In this document: positions 21,050 through 30,922 of the stretch, piece after piece
Layout: each line of letters starts with the position of its first letter
How positions within the stretch are numbered: the first letter of the stretch is position 1
Source: Catonia carolina
Taxonomy: Eukaryota > Arthropoda > Insecta > Hemiptera > Achilidae
Reading direction: 5' to 3'
Length of the DNA stretch: 64,000 bases
NCBI GenBank assembly: GCA_035578175.1
Contig: JAQMRL010000001.1
Coordinates: 437,818,639 to 437,882,638 of the forward strand
Made by a program: the position numbers and the translations under genes
Notes under the pieces: model-generated
What the model saw: only the letters and a program-made list of their open reading frames with translations
The model's database searches: none
What the model was told of the DNA's origin: nothing

Positions 21050-22500
21050 AACCTAATGCAACTGTGTAGTGCTGCGGTAACATTTATATAGATTAACTTT
21101 GTGACAAAACCTTCATAGTCACGTTGTAGTTCTAAAAGCATTATAAATAATTATATCATGTGTTTGTTAAAAAAATTACGAGTGCTTTACTAATAGTACA
21201 AAACTATAAAATATATTTTTAAAATGATGGTGGTTTGCTATTATTGTTATTATTGTACAAGTTGTGTTACCGACAAATTAGGTAAACAAATTTTAATTGA
21301 CTTACAGTAAATTATTTGTTTTTAATCTTTATTTAGCATATTTTAAAACAGGTATGTTATTTTTTGTTGTAGGTTATTAAATATTTCTTCTTTCTTTACT
21401 TAAATTTCCCACTTTTTTAAAATTATTTGTAGTTTAAGTGTAGCGGTAGGTAGAATGATTTGTTTGTTTTGGTTTTTTAATGTCAGTTGCTTACAGTTTA
21501 TGAAATGAGATAGTTTATGTAAAATGTAGTCTAAATACAGGTAAATATATATTTTTTCGCATATCCGAATACTACATATATTTTTCTAATTGCTGGATAA
21601 CATTTCATGATAAATTTTACGGTGTTCTTATAGGTTTTTTTAGGTTAGTTTTCTGTAGAATAATAAATGTTTTGATATTAATTGTTTTACAAATAAGAAA
21701 TACAGGAATAAGGAATACAGATATTAGATCATAAATAAAAATAACTTTATTGAATATATTTTTTAACATTAAACAGGTAGAAAGAAAGATAAACAGTTCT
21801 GTTTTATAAGTCACAATTTGATTTTTTTAGGTTAGTTTGTAGATCAAAAACAAGATATTTCAGGTTATGTTAGAAAACTCTTGTTTTTTATTAATAATTT
21901 TTTAATTATATTTGTTAGTAACTTATTTACCAATAATTTTTAGTCTTAAATGTCTATGGAATACGTATTTTGGTCCATAACATATGAATAGATCATTCTT
22001 CCGTTTGATTAAATTCAGCAAAGATAACGCTTAAAAGGTATCTTACAGAGTTTATGTTGTTAACTGTCCCTTCCACGCGTATTGTTTTCTCTCGTGGCAG
22101 TTAGAGGTGTTGATAGGCCCTACACATCTTTTATTTCTTTGAAACACTTGTTCACTCTTGAATTTAAGATTATGGAAATTTGAATTATTGGTTACATTTT
22201 TTAAATGACGGAAGGTCAATATGTATCGACAGTAGAAATATATTTTGGCAGGTCATTTTTGGCATTTTTATTTACACCGTCCGTATTAATAAAATATACA
22301 AAATAGTAACCCTATAATATGATTCTGTTGCTTTAATTTTTTCCCGGGTCTTTATATATTATCCACCATTTTTGTTAATGATTTTGATAATATCCATGTT
22401 TGTGGTTACTCGCTGTATAATGGACATCGTTGCATATATATTATTCATGCTGTAGGTGTTATGAAGATGCGGCAATGAATCCAGCAGTATATTTTTATTT
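21050..22500. other. AT-rich, no recognisable gene
   Basis: Roughly 1.4 kb of AT-rich DNA with only short accidental frames. A short motif, ttttttaggttagttt, recurs at about 21640 and 21825. Nothing else supported. Confidence 0.45.
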
Positions 22501-22569
22501 GTTTTATTATTTCCTCGTAGGACCTGTCACCGGATGGCGACATTATGTGGCTAACCTTATCATTTTGGT

Positions 22570-22825
22570 GGCCCTGAAAAGGGCCGTTTAGGAGTGTGTC
22601 CGCCGGGGCGGGTAGAGGTGTTTGATGGCCCTAAAAAGGGCCGGTGTAAACCTTATTGAATTGGTCCTGAGAAGGACCGTTGTGCCGGTCTCCAAGGAGA
22701 CCGGTGTAGGCAGCGCGTGGCTGCGATGCGAGCCGTGGCTCAGGCTGATGGCCCTGAGAAGGGCCGGTTAAAACCTTATTAAATTGGTCCTGAGAAGGAC
22801 CGTTATGCTGGTCTCGACGGAGACC
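22570..22825 (-). promoter_or_regulatory. Cluster of seven 16-nt hairpins, histone 3'-end type
   Basis: Sixteen-base hairpins with 6-bp stems and 4-nt loops lie at 22570-22585, 22627-22642, 22663-22678, 22687-22702, 22750-22765, 22786-22801 and 22810-22825. On the minus strand they read ggcccttttcagggcc, ggccctttttagggcc, ggtccttctcaggacc (twice), ggcccttctcagggcc and two ggtctcc...gagacc variants. The first five types match the histone mRNA stem-loop consensus (GG-pyrimidine-rich stem, UYUN loop). The most 3' one is followed by accaaaa, as in histone mRNAs. Part of the cluster is a tandem duplication of about 124 bp. SLBP/U7-dependent processing is an inference. Confidence 0.8.
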
Positions 22826-23150
22826 GGCGTAGGCAGCGCGTGGCTGCGACGAGAAGCTGGGCGACACGGCGTGTCGTCGTCCAGCGGAGACGTCATCTTC
22901 TTCCCTCGCAGTAGTGCGTCGATGGCTGCTTCGTCGGGTCCGGTGGGCGTAAGGCTCGGTCGAGGGACCGCTGTGGGCATCGCTCGCGTCAGCGGTAGAT
23001 GACGGTCCGGTCGACGGCTTACGGTGACGGGTCGGCGAGCTGAAGCATCATCTTCCCTCTTGCGGGGTCGTCGATTAATCTTCGCTGGAGTCCGGCAGCC
23101 GTGTGCTGTGGTGGACGTCTCGTCTGCTGTCTGGTTCGAAGTGAATCCCT
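22768..23150 (-). pseudogene. H1 open reading frame, start codon lost
   Basis: The minus-strand frame downstream of the TATA box encodes a basic, proline- and arginine-rich polypeptide. It is nearly the same as the H2 product over about 85 residues (RPRKREDDASARRPVTVSRR, DEAAIDALLRGKK, SPLDDDTPCRP). The ATG used in H2 is ACG here. The frame runs on through two of the hairpins and stops at 22768. No known domain; not a histone fold. Confidence 0.45.
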
Positions 23151-23195
23151 CGATGTCTTGATTAGAATTGAATTCACTCGGCTCAGTGCAGCGCT

Positions 23196-23204
23196 CTTTA
23201 TATA
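23196..23204 (-). promoter_or_regulatory. TATA box of H1
   Basis: The minus strand reads tatataaag, followed about 33 nt later by ttcaattc. The same spacing and flanking gagcgct are found in H2 at 61153, which supports a real promoter. Confidence 0.6.
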
Positions 23205-23427
23205 GCTGCCGCGAGCGCTGTAGCAGAGAGCGGCGACTGGCTTGGCCTTGATGACAAAGGCCTTTGCGGTGGGGAGCCGAAAGCTTTGTTGCTATGCCGT
23301 CAAAGGCCGGAAGAACTATTGAAGCCGGCAACACAGTAAATGATTAATTAGAAGGGGTGGCGGTGACAGACCATTACTTAAATTCACTTTGTACTCCGTT
23401 TGTTGTTCAAACAATATTCGGTATGTA

Positions 23428-23722
23428 AAGTCCAGCCTTTCTAAGTTTGCTCCTACTGTAAACAAATAATGACGTCACTGCGCGTGCGCATTATAGAAAA
23501 ATGTGTACACGGTGATTGAAAAGTAACAAAAAAATACATTCAAAAAGTATTTAAATACAAAATACTTTTAAAAGTATTTTTATAAATGAAATTGTTAGGC
23601 CTACATCATATCATGACTGATGTTTTAAGTAATTTAAGTACTTATAATTCAAAACTTACTTAACTTAATAGGAATACGACATCCATAAAGTTGTGGACCC
23701 TAGCGTACACCCTGCAGCTGTA
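23428..23722 (+). mobile_element. MITE-E (Tc1/mariner type), right end missing
   Basis: The left end aagtccagcctttctaagtt follows TA. The element contains tgacgtca (23470-23477) and a gcgcgtgcgca motif, and it is cut where the next MITE-E begins. Confidence 0.72.
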
Positions 23723-24062
23723 TAGTCCAGCCTCTCTTAGTTTGCTCCTAATGTAAACAAATAATGACGTCACTGAGCATGCGCATTGTATCAAAATTTG
23801 TACACGCTGATTAAAAAGTAACAACAAAATACTTTCAAAAGTATTTAAATACAAAATACTTTTAAAAGTATTTTTTAAATGAAATTGTTAGGCCTACATC
23901 ATATCATGACTGATGTTTTAAGTAATTTAAGTACTTATAATTTAAAAAATAGTTAACTTAATAGGAATACAACAACCGTAAAGTCGCAGACTTTAGCGTG
24001 CACCCTGTAGTAGGTGGCTTTGGTTTGTTGACAGTAGGAGCAATCTAAGGACGGTTAAACTG
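23723..24062 (+). mobile_element. MITE-E, complete
   Basis: The ends tagtccagcc... and ...cggttaaactg are inverted relatives of each other (the core cttagtttgctcctactgt is shared), with TA on both sides. Full copies occur at 47048-47378 and 51960-52291. CAGT-type ends with TA duplication fit Tc1/mariner. Carries tgacgtca at 23765-23772. Confidence 0.78.
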
Positions 24063-24304
24063 TAGATGGTAATCATCCTCATTAGGACTTTTGTGTGGTA
24101 GAAGGCATCTTAAATCACTTTATATTTCAATTAAGATCTCCATGAGGTTCGGTCAAGGTCAGGGTTTATCTACGGGAACTGAATATTTACCTTAAAATGA
24201 ACAGCGTTTTAAGTGAAAATACTTCGTGCAGTTTTAAATTAAACACAAACACTCCTAACTGCCTACTAAATAACGTACTTTAAAAGTCTAATCAATAATT
24301 AAGA

Positions 24305-24508
24305 GGCTGCATTGGCGCAGTTGGTAACGTGCTCACCTCTCATCATGCAGTCCTGGGTTCAAATCCCACTCAGGCACAACATATTTTCATACGTTACAAA
24401 AAATCATTTCATCCTACATCGTACAAAAAGTTACACTCCAAAGTCGTCGCTAATGACCGTTGCAGTTGATGCGACGTTAAATAAATGAATTAAAAAAATA
24501 ATAATAAT
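24305..24508 (+). mobile_element. SINE-A
   Basis: A plus-strand copy with an 11-bp target duplication, aataattaaga, at 24294-24304 and 24509-24519. Confidence 0.87.
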
Positions 24509-24673
24509 AATAATTAAGAAAACGTAATCAATTAATCTATATTAACATTTTAAACTACTGTAAAAAAGTCAAAACAAATTGTTTTTTCGTATTTCAAATC
24601 AAATTTTTCTTACAAAAGTTAGAGTAATATACTATCGTAATGAACGAAGAGATATTTAGTGCGCGGTTTGAAT

Positions 24674-24853
24674 TTTTTTATAATCTCTAACGTGTGTAGA
24701 CTACATTGCAATCTGTTCAATTCAGAACAATAAGCAATCCCATGACCCAATGAGATGAGGATGACGTGTAAATGAGTCTTGTACAGACTCAGGTCGATCA
24801 TTCGTGAGAGTATGATTAATTGAACCCCAACCATCAAAGTACACCGGTAATAT
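24674..24853 (-). mobile_element. SINE-B, strongly 5'-truncated
   Basis: Only the 3' half of SINE-B is present. A long 19-bp target duplication, tttagtgcgcggtttgaat, flanks it at 24655-24673 and 24854-24872. Confidence 0.85.
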
Positions 24854-25071
24854 TTTAGTGCGCGGTTTGAATGAGCGCACTTTGTTGGTTTCCACTTATG
24901 TCCCAATTATCTCATTCGAACGAAAGGAATGGGTAGAACATTTTTTTTTATTGAAAATTTAATTTTTAAACTTTTTTCGTCTACGTTTTTTATTTAAAAA
25001 ACAACCGTTATCCGATTTAAATAAAAACCTAAATGAAAAAAACGAATTTGCGGATTTTCAAAAAAAAATTT

Positions 25072-25394
25072 TTTTTTTTTAATTCCTAATTTGTGTACGT
25101 TGCAATCTGTTCAATTTAGAACAATAAGCAACCCCATGACCCAATCAGATGAGGATGATGTGTATGACGTGCAAATGAGGTGTAGTCTTGTACAGACCCA
25201 GGCCGACCATTCCCGAGAGAGTATGGTTAATTAAACCCCAACCATCAAAGTACACCGGTAACCACTGTCTAGTATTCAAATCCGTATAAAAGTACCTTTA
25301 CTAGGATTTGAACCAGGAACCTTCGTCTCCAAAAATCAGCTGTTAAACAGCTGATTTTGGCGACGACTTTACCTCTAGACCAACCCGGTGGGAT
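25072..25394 (-). mobile_element. SINE-B
   Basis: A full-length minus-strand copy including the head hairpin. A possible 8-bp duplication, ggattttc, flanks it. It lies only about 20 bp from the piggyBac-type MITE. Confidence 0.84.
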
Positions 25395-25418
25395 TTTCCA
25401 ATATGGTGAACGTTTTAA

Positions 25419-25971
25419 CCCTTTATATAGGTATGTGGTAAGTATACTTACCACTTGCAATAAGGTTGATTTTTTTAAAGAATAAGCTATGCAGTTGAAC
25501 CCTATTGGCATTTTATGGCTTTATAGATGTTCTCTTGTTAAGTAGGCTATCCACATTTTGAAATTAGTGCGCAGCGACCACTTGCCTCATGAGTTACACG
25601 ATTGTGGTAAGGATCCATACCAGCGTACGCAACCGTGTTGTTTTGTTGTTACTTTTGTACAGTGCTTAGAAAATTTGAGTTTTTTACAGGAAAGCAAGCA
25701 TTTATGATAATATAAAGTTGAGATAAGTTATTCTACACATTTTTCTGTCATATAGAGCTACAAGTTGTTTTAATAATCATTCTTACCATTAAACATTATG
25801 CGATTCCCATTTCAATAAACTTCCTTGGTAAGTATACTTACTAGGGCTTAACATAAAAAAAGAAATATCTTACTACTCTGGCACTAGAAATACTTTATTC
25901 ATGTCCATATTAAACAAAATTTAACATTTTATACCATGTTTATTTTCCCCGTAGTACTGTCCTATAAAGGG
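25419..25971. mobile_element. piggyBac-type MITE PB1, founder of the satellite
   Basis: The left end ccctttatatagg follows TTAA (25415-25418), and the right end cctataaaggg precedes TTAA (25972-25975). TTAA duplication and CCCTTTA ends match piggyBac-like elements. Internal palindromes ggtaagtatacttacc occur near each end (about 25436 and 25830). No transposase. A second copy, PB2 (43926-44302), shares ends and interior. The last 29 bp of PB1, the TTAA and the following gatag make the first unit of the 38-bp satellite. Confidence 0.83.
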
Positions 25972-28900
25972 TTAAGATAGTTTTCCCCGTAGTGCTGTCC
26001 TATAAAGGGTTAAGATAGTTTTCCCCGTAGTGCTGTCCTATAAAGGGTTAAGATAGTTTTCCCCGTAGTGCTGTCCTATAAAGGGTTAAGATAGTTTTCC
26101 CCGTAGTACTGTCCTATAAAGGGTTAAGATAGTTTTCCCCGTAGTGCTGTCCTATAAAGGGTTAAGATAGTTTTCCCCGTAGTGCTGTCCTATAAAGGGT
26201 TAAGATAGTTTTCCCCGTAGTACTGTCCTATAAAGGGTTAAGATAGTTTTCCCCGTAGTACTGTCCTATAAAGGGTTAAGATAGTTTTCCCCGTAGTACT
26301 GTCCTATAAAGGGTTAAGATAGTTTTCCCCGTAGTACTGTCCTATAAAGGGTTAAGATAGTTTTCCCCGTAGTACTGTCCTATAAAGGGTTAAGATAGTT
26401 TTCCCCGTAGTGCTGTCCTATAAAGGGTTAAGATAGTTTTCCCCGTAGTGCTGTCCTATAAAGGGTTAAGATAGTTTTCCCCGTAGTACTGTCCTATAAA
26501 GGGTTAAGATAGTTTTCCCCGTAGTACTGTCCTATAAAGGGTTAAGATAGTTTTCCCCGTAGTGCTGTCCTATAAAGGGTTAAGATAGTTTTCCCCGTAG
26601 TACTGTCCTATAAAGGGTTAAGATAGTTTTCCCCGTAGTACTGTCCTATAAAGGGTTAAGATAGTTTTCCCCGTAGTACTGTCCTATAAAGGGTTAAGAT
26701 AGTTTTCCCCGTAGTACTGTCCTATAAAGGGTTAAGATAGTTTTCCCCGTAGTACTGTCCTATAAAGGGTTAAGATAGTTTTCCCCGTAGTACTGTCCTA
26801 TAAAGGGTTAAGATAGTTTTCCCCGTAGTGCTGTCCTATAAAGGGTTAAGATAGTTTTCCCCGTAGTGCTGTCCTATAAAGGGTTAAGATAGTTTTCCCC
26901 GTAGTGCTGTCCTATAAAGGGTTAAGATAGTTTTCCCCGTAGTGCTGTCCTATAAAGGGTTAAGATAGTTTTCCCCGTAGTACTGTCCTATAAAGGGTTA
27001 AGATAGTTTTCCCCGTAGTGCTGTCCTATAAAGGGTTAAGATAGTTTTCCCCGTAGTGCTGTCCTATAAAGGGTTAAGATAGTTTTCCCCGTAGTGCTGT
27101 CCTATAAAGGGTTAAGATAGTTTTCCCCGTAGTGCTGTCCTATAAAGGGTTAAGATAGTTTTCCCCGTAGTGCTGTCCTATAAAGGGTTAAGATAGTTTT
27201 CCCCGTAGTGCTGTCCTATAAAGGGTTAAGATAGTTTTCCCCGTAGTGCTGTCCTATAAAGGGTTAAGATAGTTTTCCCCGTAGTACTGTCCTATAAAGG
27301 GTTAAGATAGTTTTCCCCGTAGTGCTGTCCTATAAAGGGTTAAGATAGTTTTCCCCGTAGTGCTGTCCTATAAAGGGTTAAGATAGTTTTCCCCGTAGTG
27401 CTGTCCTATAAAGGGTTAAGTAGTTTTCCCCGTAGTACTGTCCTATAAAGGGTTAAGATAGTTTTCCCCGTAGTGCTGTCCTATAAAGGGTTAAGATAGT
27501 TTTCCCCGTAGTGCTGTCCTATAAAGGGTTAAGATAGTTTTCCCCGTAGTGCTGTCCTATAAAGGGTTAAGATAGTTTTCCCCGTAGTACTGTCCTATAA
27601 AGGGTTAAGATAGTTTTCCCCGTAGTGCTGTCCTATAAAGGGTTAAGATAGTTTTCCCCGTAGTACTGTCCTATAAAGGGTTAAGATAGTTTTCCCCGTA
27701 GTACTGTCCTATAAAGGGTTAAGAAGTTTTCCCCGTAGTACTGTCCTATAAAGGGTTAAGATAGTTTTCCCCGTAGTACTGTCCTATAAAGGGTTAAGAT
27801 AGTTTTCCCCGTAGTGCTGTCCTATAAAGGGTTAAGATAGTTTTCCCCGTAGTACTGTCCTATAAAGGGTTAAGATAGTTTTCCCCGTAGTGCTGTCCTA
27901 TAAAGGGTTAAGATAGTTTTCCCCGTAGTGCTGTCCTATAAAGGGTTAAGATAGTTTTCCCCGTAGTGCTGTCCTATAAAGGGTTAAGATAGTTTTCCCC
28001 GTAGTACTGTCCTATAAAGGGTTAAGATAGTTTTCCCCGTAGTGCTGTCCTATAAAGGGTTAAGATAGTTTTCCCCGTAGTGCTGTCCTATAAAGGGTTA
28101 AGATAGTTTTCCCCGTAGTGCTGTCCTATAAAGGGTTAAGATAGTTTTCCCCGTAGTACTGTCCTATAAAGGGTTAAGATAGTTTTCCCCGTAGTGCTGT
28201 CCTATAAAGGGTTAAGATAGTTTTCCCCGTAGTGCTGTCCTATAAAGGGTTAAGATAGTTTTCCCCGCAGTGCTGTCCTATAAAGGGTTAAGATAGTTTT
28301 CCCCGTAGTACTGTCCTATAAAGGGTTAAGATAGTTTTCCCCGTAGTGCTGTCCTATAAAGGGTTAAGATAGTTTTCCCCGTAGTGCTGTCCTATAAAGG
28401 GTTAAGATAGTTTTCCCCGTAGTGCTGTCCTATAAAGGGTTAAGATAGTTTTCCCCGTAGTGCTGTCCTATAAAGGGTTAAGATAGTTTTCCCCGTAGTG
28501 CTGTCCTATAAAGGGTTAAGATAGTTTTCCCCGTAGTGCTGTCCTATAAAGGGTTAAGATAGTTTTCCCCGTAGTGCTGTCCTATAAAGGGTTAAGATAG
28601 TTTTCCCCGTAGTGCTGTCCTATAAAGGGTTAAGATAGTTTTCCCCGTAGTGCTGTCCTATAAAGGGTTAAGATAGTTTTCCCCGTAGTGCTGTCCTATA
28701 AAGGGTTAAGATAGTTTTCCCCGTAGTGCTGTCCTATAAAGGGTTAAGATAGTTTTCCCCGTAGTGCTGTCCTATAAAGGGTTAAGATAGTTTTCCCCGT
28801 AGTGCTGTCCTATAAAGGGTTAAGATAGTTTTCCCCGTAGTGCTGTCCTATAAAGGGTTAAGATAGTTTTCCCCGTAGTGCTGTCCTATAAAGGGTTAAG

Positions 28901-30918
28901 ATAGTTTTCCCCGTAGTGCTGTCCTATAAAGGGTTAAGATAGTTTTCCCCGTAGTGCTGTCCTATAAAGGGTTAAGATAGTTTTCCCCGTAGTGCTGTCC
29001 TATAAAGGGTTAAGATAGTTTTCCCCGTAGTGCTGTCCTATAAAGGGTTAAGATAGTTTTCCCCGTAGTGCTGTCCTATAAAGGGTTAAGATAGTTTTCC
29101 CCGTAGTGCTGTCCTATAAAGGGTTAAGATAGTTTTCCCCGTAGTGCTGTCCTATAAAGGGTTAAGATAGTTTTCCCCGTAGTGCTGTCCTATAAAGGGT
29201 TAAGATAGTTTTCCCCGTAGTGCTGTCCTATAAAGGGTTAAGATAGTTTTCCCCGTAGTGCTGTCCTATAAAGGGTTAAGATAGTTTTCCCCGTAGTGCT
29301 GTCCTATAAAGGGTTAAGATAGTTTTCCCCGTAGTGCTGTCCTATAAAGGGTTAAGATAGTTTTCCCCGTAGTGCTGTCCTATAAAGGGTTAAGATAGTT
29401 TTCCCCGTAGTGCTGTCCTATAAAGGGTTAAGATAGTTTTCCCCGTAGTGCTGTCCTATAAAGGGTTAAGATAGTTTTCCCCGTAGTGCTGTCCTATAAA
29501 GGGTTAAGATAGTTTTCCCCGTAGTGCTGTCCTATAAAGGGTTAAGATAGTTTTCCCCGTAGTGCTGTCCTATAAAGGGTTAAGATAGTTTTCCCCGTAG
29601 TGCTGTCCTATAAAGGGTTAAGATAGTTTTCCCCGTAGTGCTGTCCTATAAAGGGTTAAGATAGTTTTCCCCGTAGTGCTGTCCTATAAAGGGTTAAGAT
29701 AGTTTTCCCCGTAGTGCTGTCCTATAAAGGGTTAAGATAGTTTTCCCCGTAGTGCTGTCCTATAAAGGGTTAAGATAGTTTTCCCCGTAGTGCTGTCCTA
29801 TAAAGGGTTAAGATAGTTTTCCCCGTAGTGCTGTCCTATAAAGGGTTAAGATAGTTTTCCCCGTAGTGCTGTCCTATAAAGGGTTAAGATAGTTTTCCCC
29901 GTAGTGCTGTCCTATAAAGGGTTAAGATAGTTTTCCCCGTAGTGCTGTCCTATAAAGGGTTAAGATAGTTTTCCCCGTAGTGCTGTCCTATAAAGGGTTA
30001 AGATAGTTTTCCCCGTAGTGCTGTCCTATAAAGGGTTAAGATAGTTTTCCCCGTAGTGCTGTCCTATAAAGGGTTAAGATAGTTTTCCCCGTAGTGCTGT
30101 CCTATAAAGGGTTAAGATAGTTTTCCCCGTAGTGCTGTCCTATAAAGGGTTAAGATAGTTTTCCCCGTAGTGCTGTCCTATAAAGGGTTAAGATAGTTTT
30201 CCCCGTAGTGCTGTCCTATAAAGGGTTAAGATAGTTTTCCCCGTAGTGCTGTCCTATAAAGGGTTAAGATAGTTTTCCCCGTAGTGCTGTCCTATAAAGG
30301 GTTAAGATAGTTTTCCCCGTAGTGCTGTCCTATAAAGGGTTAAGATAGTTTTCCCCGTAGTGCTGTCCTATAAAGGGTTAAGATAGTTTTCCCCGTAGTG
30401 CTGTCCTATAAAGGGTTAAGATAGTTTTCCCCGTAGTGCTGTCCTATAAAGGGTTAAGATAGTTTTCCCCGTAGTGCTGTCCTATAAAGGGTTAAGATAG
30501 TTTTCCCCGTAGTGCTGTCCTATAAAGGGTTAAGATAGTTTTCCCCGTAGTGCTGTCCTATAAAGGGTTAAGATAGTTTTCCCCGTAGTGCTGTCCTATA
30601 AAGGGTTAAGATAGTTTTCCCCGTAGTGCTGTCCTATAAAGGGTTAAGATAGTTTTCCCCGTAGTGCTGTCCTATAAAGGGTTAAGATAGTTTTCCCTGT
30701 AGTGCTGTCCTATAAAGGGTTAAGATAGTTTTCCCCGTAGTGCTGTCCTATAAAGGGTTAAGATAGTTTTCCCCGTAGTGCTGTCCTATAAAGGGTTAAG
30801 ATAGTTTTCCCCGTAGTACTGTCCTATAAAGGGTTAAGATAGTTTTCCCCGTAGTACTGTCCTATAAAGGGTTAAGATAGTTTTCCCCGTAGTACTGTCC
30901 TATAAAGGGTTAAGATAG
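25943..30918. repeat. 38-bp satellite, 131 tandem copies
   Basis: An uninterrupted array of the unit ttttccccgtag(t/c) rctgtcctataaagggttaagatag. The length is 131 x 38 bp less two single-base deletions (near 27420 and 27724). One position is A or G (gtagtActg or gtagtGctg). The first and last units are A; roughly 65 consecutive units from about 28320 to 30790 are all G. Other substitutions are very rare (gcagtgctg near 28267, ccctgtag near 30698). Each unit keeps the PB1 right end plus TTAA and the 5-bp flank gatag. Confidence 0.97.
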
Positions 30919-30922
30919 TTTT

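Larger units (their letters stand above)
22525..23368 (-). mobile_element. LTR-like element H1 with seven stem-loops
   Basis: Its ends are TGTCACCG...CGGTGACA (22525 and 23368), flanked by the 4-bp duplication GACC (22521-22524 and 23369-23372). TG...CA ends with a 4-bp duplication are typical of an LTR, here a solo one, though Ginger-like DNA elements are an alternative. Read on the minus strand it has a TATA box, an initiator-like tcaattc about 33 nt further, a G+C-rich open region and a cluster of GG...CC hairpins near the 3' end. It shares ends, promoter and coding region with H2 at 60967-61617. Much higher G+C than its surroundings. Confidence 0.75.

Noticed and set aside
22525..23368. 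H1 as a genuine histone gene
   Set aside because: None of the translated frames resembles H1, H2A, H2B, H3 or H4; the element has mobile-element ends and relatives at two other sites.
25943..30918. CRISPR array
   Set aside because: The 38-bp units are contiguous, with no variable spacers, and the unit is a transposon end plus flank in a eukaryotic genome.
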